A stretch of DNA of 35,292 nucleotides from assembly GCA_002424635.1 (NCBI GenBank), contig DIKT01000039.1, forward strand, positions 1 through 35,292, in the 5' to 3' direction. Position numbers and translations under genes: made by a program. Below, one piece after another: positions 8,989 through 18,587 of this stretch. The stretch comes from Desulfobulbaceae bacterium UBA5611. Its GTDB lineage: Bacteria; Desulfobacterota; Desulfobulbia; Desulfobulbales; Desulfocapsaceae. The notes beneath the pieces were generated by a model. It was given only the letters and a program-made list of their open reading frames with translations, had not been told where the DNA came from and did no database searches. Each line of letters begins with the position of its first letter. Within the stretch, counting starts at the first letter, position 1.

Positions 8989-10269
8989 TTACATGGATGC
9001 GCCAGAAGCAGCACCCTGCATTTTAACCTCAACCTTCTCGGTCAAGCCTGCATAGTATTTCTTCAGATGATCCAGAACTTCGGTACGTCCAAAGTGATCA
9101 ACAATCTCCTCGCCAGCGGAAAGGGCCTTACGCAGCTTGGTACCGGAAAGGATTACGCGGGAAGATTTATCATGAGGACAGGTACGCAGAGAAGCCATAC
9201 CATCACACTCTGTACAATAGAAGGTCCAGTCGATCTTCATTGGACGGCACTGCAGGTCTTTGTCGGTATCACCGGTCTTGGGAATACGGTCAAAGATCTC
9301 CTGAGCCTCGAACAGGCCGTAGAAATCACCAACTCCAGCATGATCGCGACCGATCAGCATGTTGTTAACGCCATAGTTCTGACGGAAGGTAGCGTGCAGG
9401 AGGGCCTCACGAGGACCGGCATAACGCATATCCAGAGGATAACCGGCGTTGATAACGTTCTCTTTGACGAAATATTTATCAATCAGGATATCGATGGCCT
9501 GAATACGGGTGGCGGCAGGAATATCACCAGCCTTGAGGTTACCGATAAGAGAGTGGATCAGAACGCCGTCACATACTTCAACTGCGATCTTGGCCAGATA
9601 CTCATGGGAACGATGCATGGGGTTACGCAGCTGCAGGGCAGCAACATTGGCCCAACCACGCTCGTCAAACATACGACGGGTCTGGGCTGGGGTCAGGAAA
9701 ACGCCTGGATACTCGGCTGGATACTCACCCTGAGACAGCACTTTTACCGGACCGGCCAGGTTGAATTCTTTTTGAGCCAGAACCATGATGACGCCGGGAT
9801 GATCCTTCGGAGCGATCTCCCAGAATTTATCACCAACAGACTCTTCACCTTCGCCAACGAAAACTTTTTCACATTCCCATTTCTTATCGGCTTCGGTCAT
9901 CTCATATTTCTCGGCAACCTTCATAGTAGCAAAGGTCTCGCCATCTTTTACCAGAGCGATATGATCGCCTGCCTTAATGGAAGCAGCATCAGCTGCAGAC
10001 ACATCAAGAGTGATAGGCACGGGCCAGAAGGTGCCGTCTGCCATCTGAAAATTCTCACAGACGCCTTTCCAGTCAGCCTTGGTCATGAAACCATCCAAAG
10101 GACTGAAACCACCAATTCCCATCATGATGAGATCGCCTTTGGCACGGGCAGAAATCTCAATCTGCTTCAAGCCTTTAGCTACTGCCAGCTCTGCTTCACG
10201 CTCTTTACCTTCGAGCAAAGCACAAACCAAACCTTTACCGCCATGTGGTGCAACCAATTTTGAGAACAT
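8989..10269 (-). CDS. sat: Sulfate adenylyltransferase (ATP sulfurylase), sulfate-reducer type
   Basis: Activates sulfate with ATP to adenosine 5'-phosphosulfate, the first cytoplasmic step of dissimilatory sulfate reduction. The 426-residue product carries the nucleotide-binding motif QLRNPMHRSHEYL and the second signature GRDHAGVGDFYG. It also has a cysteine set, CTECDGMASLRTCPHD, likely to bind zinc as in the homo-oligomeric enzymes of sulfate reducers. GAGGGG lies close before ATG 10269. It stands alone, with a strong terminator behind it and about 260 bases in front, which suits a highly expressed monocistronic gene. The reductase genes (aprAB, dsrAB) are not in the window, so sulfate reduction as the direction of flow is inferred. 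Confidence 0.96.
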   Translation of the reverse strand: MFSKLVAPHGGKGLVCALLEGKEREAELAVAKGLKQIEISARAKGDLIMMGIGGFSPLDGFMTKADWKGVCENFQMADGTFWPVPITLDVSAADAASIKAGDHIALVKDGETFATMKVAEKYEMTEADKKWECEKVFVGEGEESVGDKFWEIAPKDHPGVIMVLAQKEFNLAGPVKVLSQGEYPAEYPGVFLTPAQTRRMFDERGWANVAALQLRNPMHRSHEYLAKIAVEVCDGVLIHSLIGNLKAGDIPAATRIQAIDILIDKYFVKENVINAGYPLDMRYAGPREALLHATFRQNYGVNNMLIGRDHAGVGDFYGLFEAQEIFDRIPKTGDTDKDLQCRPMKIDWTFYCTECDGMASLRTCPHDKSSRVILSGTKLRKALSAGEEIVDHFGRTEVLDHLKKYYAGLTEKVEVKMQGAASGASM

Positions 10270-10533
10270 AGGACCCCTCTTTTTAAATTTTTTTCATGAA
10301 TACAATAACGCTACCCCAACCTTGAAGCAGCAATTTAATGAACAACCATTCACTAAAACAGGTTCATATATAAATCTGTTGTTGGAAAAGTCAAGAATAA
10401 AAAAGCAATAATGCCAACCTCAAACAGCAAGTCGTTACTCACTGAACAAAGCCGTCTGAAAGAAAAAACGGCATCAGGAATTGGACGAAATTATTTAAAA
10501 ACAAGCCACTTATTACACCATCTTATGATCTTT

Positions 10534-13026
10534 TTATATTTTCCCGAAGTGTCTCAAGCGCAAGGCATTGGTCACTACCGACACCGAACTCAGGGCCATG
10601 GCCGCCCCGGCAATCATCGGATTCAGACTGGGGCCGCCCACAAAAAGCAGCAGCCCGGCAGCCACCGGAATCCCAATCACATTATAGGCAAAGGCCCAAA
10701 AAAGATTTTGCCGGATGTTGCGCATCACGGCCCTTGATAATCGCAAGGCCGTGATGACGCCGTCCAGATTGCCCTGCATCAGGACGATATCGCCGGATTC
10801 AATAGCGATATCGCTTCCTGTGCCCATGGCAATCCCCACATCAGCCACCGCCAGCGCCGGGGCATCATTGACCCCGTCACCGACCATGGCCGTCCGTAAG
10901 CCCTGTTGCTGCAGTTCAATGATTTTGGCCGCTTTTTTATCCGGCATCACCTGGGCCATTACCTCCTCAATTCCAGCCTGGGCGGCAATGGCCCGGGCCG
11001 TGATCTCCTGATCGCCGGTCAGCATGATCAGGCGCAAGCCCATCTTCCGCATCTTGGCCACGGCCGCCGGCACCTCCGGTTTAAGCTTATCGGCAATAGC
11101 CAGGAGAGCCGCAAAGCGGCCATCAACGGCCAGGAACAATACCGTCTTCCCCTGCCCTGACAGCCGGACCACCTGACTGTCGATACCGGCCACACTAATC
11201 TGCCGTTCTTCCAGAAGCTGCCTGTTGCCAAAAAGAATCACATGGTCATCAACCCGACCCGATACTCCCTGACCGACTAAGGCCTCAAAATTATCAGACT
11301 GCCGCAGATCGTCATTCCTCGCCTTTGCTGCTGTCACCAAGGCCTCGGCCAGAGGATGTTCCGAAGACTGCTCCAGGGAGCCAGCCAGAAAAAGCAGCCG
11401 GTCATCACTCAGCTCCGGCATCACATTGATCAGATCGGTGAGCTCGGGCCGGCCATAAGTCAGGGTCCCTGTCTTATCAAAGACCAGGGCCTCAATTTTT
11501 TCCGCTTTCTCGAGGGCCTCGCCGCCTTTCACCAGAATTCCCAGCTGGGCGCCGCGCCCGGTCCCCACCATAATCGAGGTCGGAGTAGCCAGACCCATGG
11601 CGCAGGGACAGGCAATAACCAGCACCGAGATGAAAAAGCGCAGGGCCGTGGAGAACTCCACCCCGCCCAGAAAATACCAGGCAAGTCCAGTCAGCACCGC
11701 CACGACCATCACCACCGGCACAAAGTACAGACTGATCCGGTCAGCCATACCGGCAATCGGGGCCTTGGAACCCTGCGCCGTCTGCACCATCCTGACAATT
11801 CGGGCCAGCAGCGTATCCTGCCCCACCTGTTCCGCCCGGACCTGCAAGACTCCGTTTTTATTCAAGGTGCCGCAGGTGACCTTATCTCCTTCTTGTTTAG
11901 AGACCGGCAGACTCTCACCGGTGATCATCGACTCATCCACCACGGTCCCGCCCTTTTCAATCAGGCCATCGACAGGGATCAGCTCTCCCGGGCGCACCAG
12001 TAAGAGATCGCCGGCTTCAATTTCCTCGACCAGGATCTCGGTCTGGACGTCGCCTTGCAGCAGAATGGCCTGGTCCGGGGTCAACTGCATCAGCTTGGCA
12101 ATGGCATCCGAGGTATGCGATTTGGAGCGGGTCTCCAGATATTTACCCAGGGAGACCAGGGCGATCAGTACCCCTGCCGATTCAAAATAAAGATCCATGG
12201 CCAACAGCATTGACTGATGTGGGCTGGCGCTGTGCATAATCTCCACCAGATTCCAGGTGGAATAGATAAAAGCGGCCCCGGTGCCAAGGGCTATCAAAGA
12301 ATCCATATTGGGAACACGGCGCAGCAGAGCCGGGATGCCGATAAGATAAAAACTGCGGCCCAGCACCATGATGGGTATCACCAGACAAAACTGGATCAGG
12401 GCAAATCTTAGCGGATAATGATGAGGATTAATGGCCGCCGGCAGGGGCAGCCCCACCATCTCACCCATGGAGATAAGCAGTAACAGGGCAGCCAGCCCCA
12501 GTGACCAGACAAGACGGATCTTCATGGCGGCCAGCCGCCTGACGGTTTCCTGACGCTTTCTGGCAAACTGATCCAGCGTGGCCTTCACCGGTCGCGCCTC
12601 AAAACCCAGACCGGCAATAGCCTCACGAATCTGGCGCTGACTGATCTGGCCCTGGCGGTACACCACGGTCCCCGTCTCGGTCACCAGATTAATCGCAACC
12701 GACATCACTCCCGGCAGGCCGGAGACCACTTTTTCAATACGGGTAGAACAGGCGGCACAATGCATGCCGCTGATGGCCAGTTCAATGGTCTGCTCCTCAT
12801 GCACCAGCTCCAGTTCCAGTTCGAAGCCCAGCTTCCGGACCTGATCTGCAATCAGCTCAAAAGAGATGATATGATCATCCCAGCTGAGCTCCATGCTCTC
12901 TGCCGCCAGATTAACCGATGCCCGCTCGACACCTTCCAACGCCTGCACCACCCGCTCAATGCGACTGGAGCAGGCGGCACAATGCATTCCCTTTACGGCA
13001 ACTATTTTGTTGTGGGTGGATTTCAT
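10534..13026 (-). CDS. copA: Copper-translocating P-type ATPase (P1B-1) with two HMA domains
   Basis: Inner-membrane Cu(I) exporter. Two N-terminal metal-binding domains each carry GMHCAAC (about residues 12-18 and 88-94). Membrane helices follow, then the TGES actuator motif (MITGESLPVS), the transmembrane Cu site CPC (IACPCAMGLATP), the phosphorylation site FDKTGTLT, the P1B histidine-proline motif (SSEHPLAEA) and the hinge GDGVNDAPALA. The open frame extends to a GTG at 13047, but ATG 13026 has AAGG about 8 bases upstream and gives the natural MKSTHNK start and about 830 residues. No copper-responsive regulator or chaperone lies beside it. Cu(I) specificity rests on CPC plus the HMA motifs. 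Confidence 0.95.
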   Translation of the reverse strand: MKSTHNKIVAVKGMHCAACSSRIERVVQALEGVERASVNLAAESMELSWDDHIISFELIADQVRKLGFELELELVHEEQTIELAISGMHCAACSTRIEKVVSGLPGVMSVAINLVTETGTVVYRQGQISQRQIREAIAGLGFEARPVKATLDQFARKRQETVRRLAAMKIRLVWSLGLAALLLLISMGEMVGLPLPAAINPHHYPLRFALIQFCLVIPIMVLGRSFYLIGIPALLRRVPNMDSLIALGTGAAFIYSTWNLVEIMHSASPHQSMLLAMDLYFESAGVLIALVSLGKYLETRSKSHTSDAIAKLMQLTPDQAILLQGDVQTEILVEEIEAGDLLLVRPGELIPVDGLIEKGGTVVDESMITGESLPVSKQEGDKVTCGTLNKNGVLQVRAEQVGQDTLLARIVRMVQTAQGSKAPIAGMADRISLYFVPVVMVVAVLTGLAWYFLGGVEFSTALRFFISVLVIACPCAMGLATPTSIMVGTGRGAQLGILVKGGEALEKAEKIEALVFDKTGTLTYGRPELTDLINVMPELSDDRLLFLAGSLEQSSEHPLAEALVTAAKARNDDLRQSDNFEALVGQGVSGRVDDHVILFGNRQLLEERQISVAGIDSQVVRLSGQGKTVLFLAVDGRFAALLAIADKLKPEVPAAVAKMRKMGLRLIMLTGDQEITARAIAAQAGIEEVMAQVMPDKKAAKIIELQQQGLRTAMVGDGVNDAPALAVADVGIAMGTGSDIAIESGDIVLMQGNLDGVITALRLSRAVMRNIRQNLFWAFAYNVIGIPVAAGLLLFVGGPSLNPMIAGAAMALSSVSVVTNALRLRHFGKI

Positions 13027-13191
13027 TTCATAACCTTGACTCAGCACTATTCAGTGAAAGCTAATAAGTAATCTGCTGTTGCTGTCTTATTGGCGTTTTT
13101 TATTGTATTCTTAAACTATATTGATTTGAAAAATGAACAGCATTGAGCTGTTTGCCAACTTTTGCAACCAACTCCGGCCACCACTAACTTC

Positions 13192-14799
13192 ATGAATCCA
13201 GATTCGCGTATCATAGACGACACCTTACCTGCCTTCAAGAGCCGTTTTACCGAATCTCTGCCGGGGGACCTGGAGCAGAGCAACCGGCTACGGCAAGTTG
13301 ATGCCTGTTATTCTTATGTCAAGCCCACCCCGGTTGCTGCCCCAAAAACCATTATTTATTCTCGGGAAGTAGCCGCTCTACTGGATCTGCCGCTTACCTT
13401 CTGTGACTCCCCACTCTTTGCTGAGGTCATGGCCGGTAATCGGCTGATCAATAACATGCAGCCGTTTGCCATGTGCTACGGTGGTCATCAGTTCGGTCAC
13501 TGGGCAGGTCAGCTTGGTGACGGCAGAGCCATTAATCTGGGCGAGGTGGAAAACAAGCTGGGCCAGCACTGGGCCCTGCAACTCAAAGGCGCAGGGCCAA
13601 CGCCTTATTCCAGAAATGCCGATGGCCGCGCCGTGCTGCGCTCATCGGTCCGGGAATATTTATGCAGCGAAGCCATGCATCATCTAGGTGTGCCGACTAC
13701 CAGGGCTCTGAGTCTGGTCAGCACAGGCGAGAGGGTCGTCCGCGATATGTTTTATGATGGTAACCCCCAATATGAACCGGGCGCCATAGTCTGTCGGGTG
13801 GCCCCGTCATTCATTCGTTTCGGCAATTTCGAGATTTTGGCCTCCCGCAACAGGATAGAGCACCTACAGCAGCTGCTGGATTTCACCATAAATACTGAAT
13901 TTTCCTTTCTGGGACCGCCGGGCCGGGATACTTACCTCCTCTGGTTGACAGAAATCTGCAGAACGACCGCCCTGATGATTGTCGAGTGGTTACGTGTCGG
14001 TTTTGTCCATGGGGTCATGAATACCGATAATATGTCAATTCACGGTATTACTATCGACTATGGTCCCTATGGCTGGATCGAAAATTTTGACAAACAATGG
14101 ACACCCAATACCACCGATTCCTCACAGCGCCGTTACCGCTTCGGCAACCAATCACCAATTGCCCTGTGGAATCTGATGCAACTGGCCAATGCCATCTATC
14201 CGTTGGTCAACGAAGATGAGCCCTTGCAGCAGGCCCTGGCTGTCTATACAGAAACGTTCACCAATGGCTGGCAAAAGATGATGGCGGCGAAATTGGGCTT
14301 GAACCACTACCGTCCCGAAGATGGTGCCCTCATCGAAGAGCTGGAACTGATATTACAGGCCGCAGAAACTGATATGACCATATTCTATCGTCAGCTAGCT
14401 TTACTGGACACAGCCAGAACCATACTACCGGAAACGGCAGAGACGATCATTATCGAGCCTGTCCTGTCCGCTTTTTACCACGACCTCAGTGACAATCATG
14501 CCAGCCGGCTTGCCACCTGGCTGCGCCAATATGCATACCGGCGACGTATGGAGGGCATGGACGACAGCGACTGTCGTGATCGCATGAATCTGGTTAATCC
14601 CAAATATGTGTTGCGTAATTACCTGGCCCAACTAGCGATCGACAACGCCGAAAAAGAAGACTATTCAATGATCTACCAGCTGGCAGCCTTGTTACGCAAG
14701 CCCTATGATGAACAACCGGAGAATGAAGACTATGCCGGATTGCGACCGGATTGGGCCAAGAAAAGGGCTGGTTGTTCAAGGCTGTCATGCAGCTCATGA
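13192..14799 (+). CDS. selO: SelO/YdiU family protein adenylyltransferase
   Basis: Pseudokinase-fold enzyme that transfers AMP to proteins; in E. coli it acts on redox proteins under oxidative stress. Family hallmarks are YGGHQFGHWAGQLGDGRA, LKGAGPTPYSR, DGRAVLRSSVREYL and the active-site region HGVMNTDNMS with TIDYGPYGW. The extreme C-terminus is SCSS, the conserved tail where many eukaryotic homologues carry selenocysteine; here the codon is TGC, cysteine. ATG 13192 gives about 535 residues, longer than the 478 of E. coli. An upstream TTG at 13162 is also open, and neither start has a clear ribosome binding site. It is divergent from copA and followed by sppA. Confidence 0.95.
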   Translation: MNPDSRIIDDTLPAFKSRFTESLPGDLEQSNRLRQVDACYSYVKPTPVAAPKTIIYSREVAALLDLPLTFCDSPLFAEVMAGNRLINNMQPFAMCYGGHQFGHWAGQLGDGRAINLGEVENKLGQHWALQLKGAGPTPYSRNADGRAVLRSSVREYLCSEAMHHLGVPTTRALSLVSTGERVVRDMFYDGNPQYEPGAIVCRVAPSFIRFGNFEILASRNRIEHLQQLLDFTINTEFSFLGPPGRDTYLLWLTEICRTTALMIVEWLRVGFVHGVMNTDNMSIHGITIDYGPYGWIENFDKQWTPNTTDSSQRRYRFGNQSPIALWNLMQLANAIYPLVNEDEPLQQALAVYTETFTNGWQKMMAAKLGLNHYRPEDGALIEELELILQAAETDMTIFYRQLALLDTARTILPETAETIIIEPVLSAFYHDLSDNHASRLATWLRQYAYRRRMEGMDDSDCRDRMNLVNPKYVLRNYLAQLAIDNAEKEDYSMIYQLAALLRKPYDEQPENEDYAGLRPDWAKKRAGCSRLSCSS

Positions 14800-14964
14800 C
14801 AATTAAGATAGTGGGACTGGAGTTCAAGCAGCAAGAAGGTTTACTTCCCGCCTCGGTGTTGTTATTATCATGCATTTATTCAAAGTCGTTAATAGCTAAA
14901 ATTGTCCGGTATTTACCGGTCTATAGCTGAGATACGTATTTTTCCCTTAAAATTTGCCGACATC

Positions 14965-16830
14965 ATGAAAAATATATTGGCCACTCTTGCTACTATCTTT
15001 CGCTGGATAGGAAAATTGCTTACCACGACGCGGATTATCCTGGGTAATCTTCTTTTTTTGCTGTTGCTGACAGTATTATTTATCACTTTTTTCTCCGACA
15101 AAAAGCCTCCTGTTATTAAAGACGCCACACTAATCCTTTCCCTGAGCGGCAATATCGTTGAAGAAAAACAACCCAGAGCTCCGCTCACAGAGCTACTGAG
15201 TGAGCTGACCAAGACCCAACAGGTACCGGCCGAAACCCTGCTGCAGGATGTGCTGGACGCCATCCGCCAGGCAACTACTGACAGGCGGATAAAATGCATC
15301 CTCCTGGACCTTCAGGATCTAGGAACGGTGGGACTCGACCAAATGCAGACGATCGGCCAAGCCCTCAACCAATTTAAGGACAGCGGCAAAAAGGTTATTG
15401 CCGCCGAAGATTACTATCAACAGAAGGCTTATTATCTGGCTGCCTATGCCTCGGAGATCTACCTTAATCCGATGGGCGGCGTCTATCTCCATGGTCTGAG
15501 TTCTTATCCTCTTTTCTTTCGGGAGGCGCTGGAGAAATTACGGATCAATTATCATGTCTTTCGCGTTGGCTCCTATAAATCAGCCGTCGAACCAATCATC
15601 AGAGACTCAATGTCCATGGAAGCCAAAGAGCAGATGCGGGGTCTACTCACTGCTCTGTGGTCAATTGTCACGACAGATATTACCAGACAACGCTCTCTGC
15701 CTGCTGAGGCTATTGATGAATATGCCAACGATATCACTACCAAACTGGCGGCGGCCGGGGGTAACACTGCCCAACTGGCCCTGGAAAGCAACTTAGTAGA
15801 TGGCCTGAAGACCCGAGCTGAGATACGTAATTATCTGGCCCAACTGAGCGCCAGCGCCCCACAGGAGGAATTCAGTCAGATCAGCCTGAATAATTACCTG
15901 CGGACCTTCACTCCTTCCTACCGGCCTTTACTGGTGCCCTCAACCAATACTATTGGCATCATTGTCGCTGAAGGCTTGATTCTGGATGGCGAACAACCAG
16001 TGGGCACCATTGGCGGCGACACTCTGGCGGCGATGATTCGCCAGGCCAGGCTTAATCCTCAGGTCAAGGCCGTAGTCCTGCGTGTCAATTCAGGAGGCGG
16101 TTCAGCCTTTGCCTCGGAGATCATTCGTCAGGAATTACTGGAGCTGAAAAAAAGCAATAAACCGCTGGTGGTATCCATGGGATCTACTGCCGCTTCAGGC
16201 GGCTACTGGATTGCGGCCAACGCCGATGAGATATGGGCCTCAACAGCTACGATCACCGGTTCTATCGGGATTTTTGCGGCTATCCCTACTTTTGAAAATA
16301 CCCTGGCCAACCTCGGCATACATAGTGACGGATTCGGTACCACCCAACTGGCCTCAGGCCTGAATCTCAGCCGTCCTCTGGCCCCACCTCTCCAGGAGGC
16401 CGTCCAGATGACTCTTGAACATGGTTATCAGCAGTTTCTCTTGCTGGTGGCGGAAGGACGCCGGATGGAGCTCGAGCGCGTCAAACCACTGGCCGGAGGG
16501 CGGGTTTTTCATGGCCAGGAGGCCCAGGCTATGGGCCTTGTTGATAAGATCGGTAATCTGGATGATGCTATCAAATCAGCAGCCCAGATAGCCAAGATTG
16601 ATGTTTATTCGGCCACTTATATTGAAAAACCAGGCACTTTCCTTGATGAGATGCTGAGAATTTTTAAAGACCAGGCCACAGCCACCCTACTGGGCCAGAC
16701 GATATCACAACCTGTAGTCCAGCAGCTGGCGCACTTGACCGCGCCATTGAGAGAGATCCTGCTCTTCAACGACCCGGCTGGCCTGTATGCCCATTCGCTG
16801 CTGCAAGGCGCCTCCCTGCTTGAACCTTAG
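14965..16830 (+). CDS. sppA: Signal peptide peptidase SppA, 67-kDa type
   Basis: Membrane-bound serine protease that degrades cleaved signal peptides. The 621-residue product is the long, two-repeat form like E. coli SppA (618). A transmembrane helix lies at about residues 25-45 (IILGNLLFLLLLTVLFI). The catalytic lysine is in VGSYKSAVEP (K205) and the nucleophile serine in STAASGGYW (S411), matching K209 and S409 of E. coli. An upstream TTG at 14902 extends the frame, but ATG 14965 (MKNILATL) fits the family better, though its ribosome binding site is weak. It is followed after 19 bases by the Gate-domain gene. Confidence 0.95.
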   Translation: MKNILATLATIFRWIGKLLTTTRIILGNLLFLLLLTVLFITFFSDKKPPVIKDATLILSLSGNIVEEKQPRAPLTELLSELTKTQQVPAETLLQDVLDAIRQATTDRRIKCILLDLQDLGTVGLDQMQTIGQALNQFKDSGKKVIAAEDYYQQKAYYLAAYASEIYLNPMGGVYLHGLSSYPLFFREALEKLRINYHVFRVGSYKSAVEPIIRDSMSMEAKEQMRGLLTALWSIVTTDITRQRSLPAEAIDEYANDITTKLAAAGGNTAQLALESNLVDGLKTRAEIRNYLAQLSASAPQEEFSQISLNNYLRTFTPSYRPLLVPSTNTIGIIVAEGLILDGEQPVGTIGGDTLAAMIRQARLNPQVKAVVLRVNSGGGSAFASEIIRQELLELKKSNKPLVVSMGSTAASGGYWIAANADEIWASTATITGSIGIFAAIPTFENTLANLGIHSDGFGTTQLASGLNLSRPLAPPLQEAVQMTLEHGYQQFLLLVAEGRRMELERVKPLAGGRVFHGQEAQAMGLVDKIGNLDDAIKSAAQIAKIDVYSATYIEKPGTFLDEMLRIFKDQATATLLGQTISQPVVQQLAHLTAPLREILLFNDPAGLYAHSLLQGASLLEP

Positions 16831-16849
16831 GACTGAAGAGTAAGCGTCC

Positions 16850-17833
16850 ATGTCCTTTTCAGTCCCTACTTTATATTCTCTCTGGCATGAGCTGTTGTGG
16901 CCATTGCTGAGGATGCTCGGTTTTATCTCGCTGGGTCTTTTTGTGGCCAATTTGATCGAATCATTAAACTGGACCGCCAGGATTGCCACCCTCGCGCGTC
17001 CTCTGCTGCGTCAGGGTAATCTTTCCGATATCTCCAGCGCCTCCTTTACCATGGCCCTTTTTTCCGGCATCAGTGCCAACACTATGCTTGCTGAGGCCTA
17101 CGAACAAAAAAAAATCTCCAAAACAGAATTGATCCTGGCCAATCTGTTTAACTCCCTACCCACTTATTTTCTGCACATGCCCACGGTGTTTTTTATTACG
17201 GTGCCGATGATCAAAGGAGCTGCCATCATTTATGTCGGCATTACCTTAGGGGCAGCTGTGTTCCGCACCCTGTCCATTCTGGTGATCAGCCGCTTTATTC
17301 TGCCAAGAGCGGAACCGCAAGAAGATGTCACACCTGAGGAAGCTCAAAAGAGACGAGATGGCTGGAACATTATCTTCACCAAAAGCTGGAAGCGCTTTAA
17401 AAAACGCATCCGCACCATCATCCATTTTACCGTCCCGATCTACATCCTCATCTTCTGGCTCCATCAGGCCGGGATTTTCACCACCATGGAAACAATGATG
17501 GCGACCTATTTTTCTTTTCTCTCCTGGCTCTCACCCCAATCCATGGGGATTATCACTCTGCAAGTGGCTGCCGAATTTACGGCTGGCCTGGCCGCAGCCG
17601 GAGCAATGCTCCAGGCTGGCAGCATGACCTACCAGGAAATCGTCCTGGCCCTGCTGGTCGGTAATATTCTTTCTTCCCCCATCCGGGCCGTTCGTCACCA
17701 GTTCCCTTATTATGCCGGTATATTCAAACCCAAGCTGGCAGCGGAACTGATATTTTATAACCAGATTTTTCGTGTCGGCAGCCTGATTTTGATGGGCGGA
17801 GTTTATTTAGTTCTATCGTGGAAGCCATCATGA
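16850..17833 (+). CDS. Nucleoside-recognition (Gate) domain membrane protein
   Basis: 327-residue polytopic inner-membrane protein with about seven or eight hydrophobic segments. The stretch NLSDISSASFTMALFSGISANTML and the later LQVAAEFTAGLAAAGAML with LLVGNILSSPIRAVRHQ are typical of the nucleoside-recognition or Gate family, which includes SpmA/SpmB and parts of nucleoside and FeoB transporters. The substrate is unknown. Its stop overlaps the ATG of the next gene (ATGA at 17830-17833), which implies translational coupling with a phospholipid synthase. The family call is good; the function is open. Confidence 0.8.
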   Translation: MSFSVPTLYSLWHELLWPLLRMLGFISLGLFVANLIESLNWTARIATLARPLLRQGNLSDISSASFTMALFSGISANTMLAEAYEQKKISKTELILANLFNSLPTYFLHMPTVFFITVPMIKGAAIIYVGITLGAAVFRTLSILVISRFILPRAEPQEDVTPEEAQKRRDGWNIIFTKSWKRFKKRIRTIIHFTVPIYILIFWLHQAGIFTTMETMMATYFSFLSWLSPQSMGIITLQVAAEFTAGLAAAGAMLQAGSMTYQEIVLALLVGNILSSPIRAVRHQFPYYAGIFKPKLAAELIFYNQIFRVGSLILMGGVYLVLSWKPS

Positions 17834-18363
17834 GGAAGCATTTAATTCTAATTCCCAATATCTTATCGACCTTCAGGCTGGGCCTGGCCCTGCTCTTTCC
17901 TTTCTCTCCGGAGGAACTATGGCCCTGGCTTATTCTGGCCAGTGGAGCTAGTGATTACCTTGATGGCTGGTGCGCCAGACGCTGGAAGGTGTCAAGCTGG
18001 CAGGGAGGGTTACTGGATGCCGTGGCCGACAAGATGTTCATGCTGGCCGTCCTGATCACCTTTATCATGGCCGGCAAATTCGCCATCTGGTGGCTGCCGG
18101 CAGTAATTGCCCGCGATCTGACCGTTGGGATTGCCGCCGGGTATGCGGCTCTGATCAGATCCTGGCCGTCCTTTCGCGATATGGGAGCCCGCTGGTCAGG
18201 CAAGATGGCGACAGCAGGCCAATTCCTCCTGCTGATAACGGTGGTCCTGTTTCCAGTAATAATCCCGATAATCCTTGTGCTTACAGTCTTGTGCAGCATG
18301 ATAGCTGCTGTTGACTATGGCCTGCTCTTTTTTCATAAGCTCCGCGGGCAGCATATTGCTTGA
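17830..18363 (+). CDS. CDP-alcohol phosphatidyltransferase family protein
   Basis: 177-residue integral membrane enzyme of the family that swaps CMP on CDP-diacylglycerol for an alcohol, as in phosphatidylglycerophosphate synthase. The signature D-x2-D-G-x2-A-R-x8-9-G-x3-D-x3-D is readable as SDYLDGWCARRWKV followed by QGGLLDAVADK. Hydrophobic helices surround it. The start is ATG 17830, overlapping the stop of the preceding gene; a GTG at 17818 is less likely. A PgsA-like role is possible, but the alcohol acceptor cannot be read from sequence and the genome may hold another pgsA. Confidence 0.85.
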   Translation: MRKHLILIPNILSTFRLGLALLFPFSPEELWPWLILASGASDYLDGWCARRWKVSSWQGGLLDAVADKMFMLAVLITFIMAGKFAIWWLPAVIARDLTVGIAAGYAALIRSWPSFRDMGARWSGKMATAGQFLLLITVVLFPVIIPIILVLTVLCSMIAAVDYGLLFFHKLRGQHIA

Positions 18364-18413
18364 AAAATATCATCAGGCTCTACCCACGACCACCAAGGTA
18401 TCGAAAAATCAAG

Positions 18414-18587
18414 CTATTCATCTTTAAGGTCCCTGGCCTCATCAATCAACATTACCGGTATCTCATCTCGAATTTCGTAGACCAACCGACACTGCTCACA
18501 GACCAGACCATCGCCTGCTGCCGTCAGCCTGACCGGACCCTTACATTGCGGACATACCAGAATATCAATTAAATCGTTACTGATCAT
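18414..18587 (-). CDS. Trm112 family small zinc-ribbon protein (YcaR-like)
   Basis: 57-residue protein on the minus strand. It begins MISNDLIDILVCPQCKGPV and carries two CxxC pairs, CPQC and CEQC, about 22 residues apart, then the family-typical ending IRDEIPVMLIDEAR. Bacterial relatives (YcaR) are often found near lipid A genes, and eukaryotic Trm112 activates methyltransferases; the partner here is unknown. AAGGA about 7 bases before ATG 18587 is a strong start signal. It is convergent with the phosphatidyltransferase gene, 50 bases away. Confidence 0.9.
   Translation of the reverse strand: MISNDLIDILVCPQCKGPVRLTAAGDGLVCEQCRLVYEIRDEIPVMLIDEARDLKDE

Noticed and set aside
8980..10263. 427-codon plus-strand open frame opposite sat
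   Set aside because: It lies wholly antisense to the well-supported sat gene, has no recognisable domain, and such long antisense frames are a common result of codon bias in strongly expressed genes.
13024..13060. Short palindrome CACT-ATTC-AGTG between copA and selO as a copper-regulator operator
   Set aside because: Only four base pairs per arm and not like a CueR or CopY site; too weak to call.
14785..14799. Selenocysteine in SelO
   Set aside because: The relevant codon is TGC and the TGA that follows the CSS tail is an ordinary stop.
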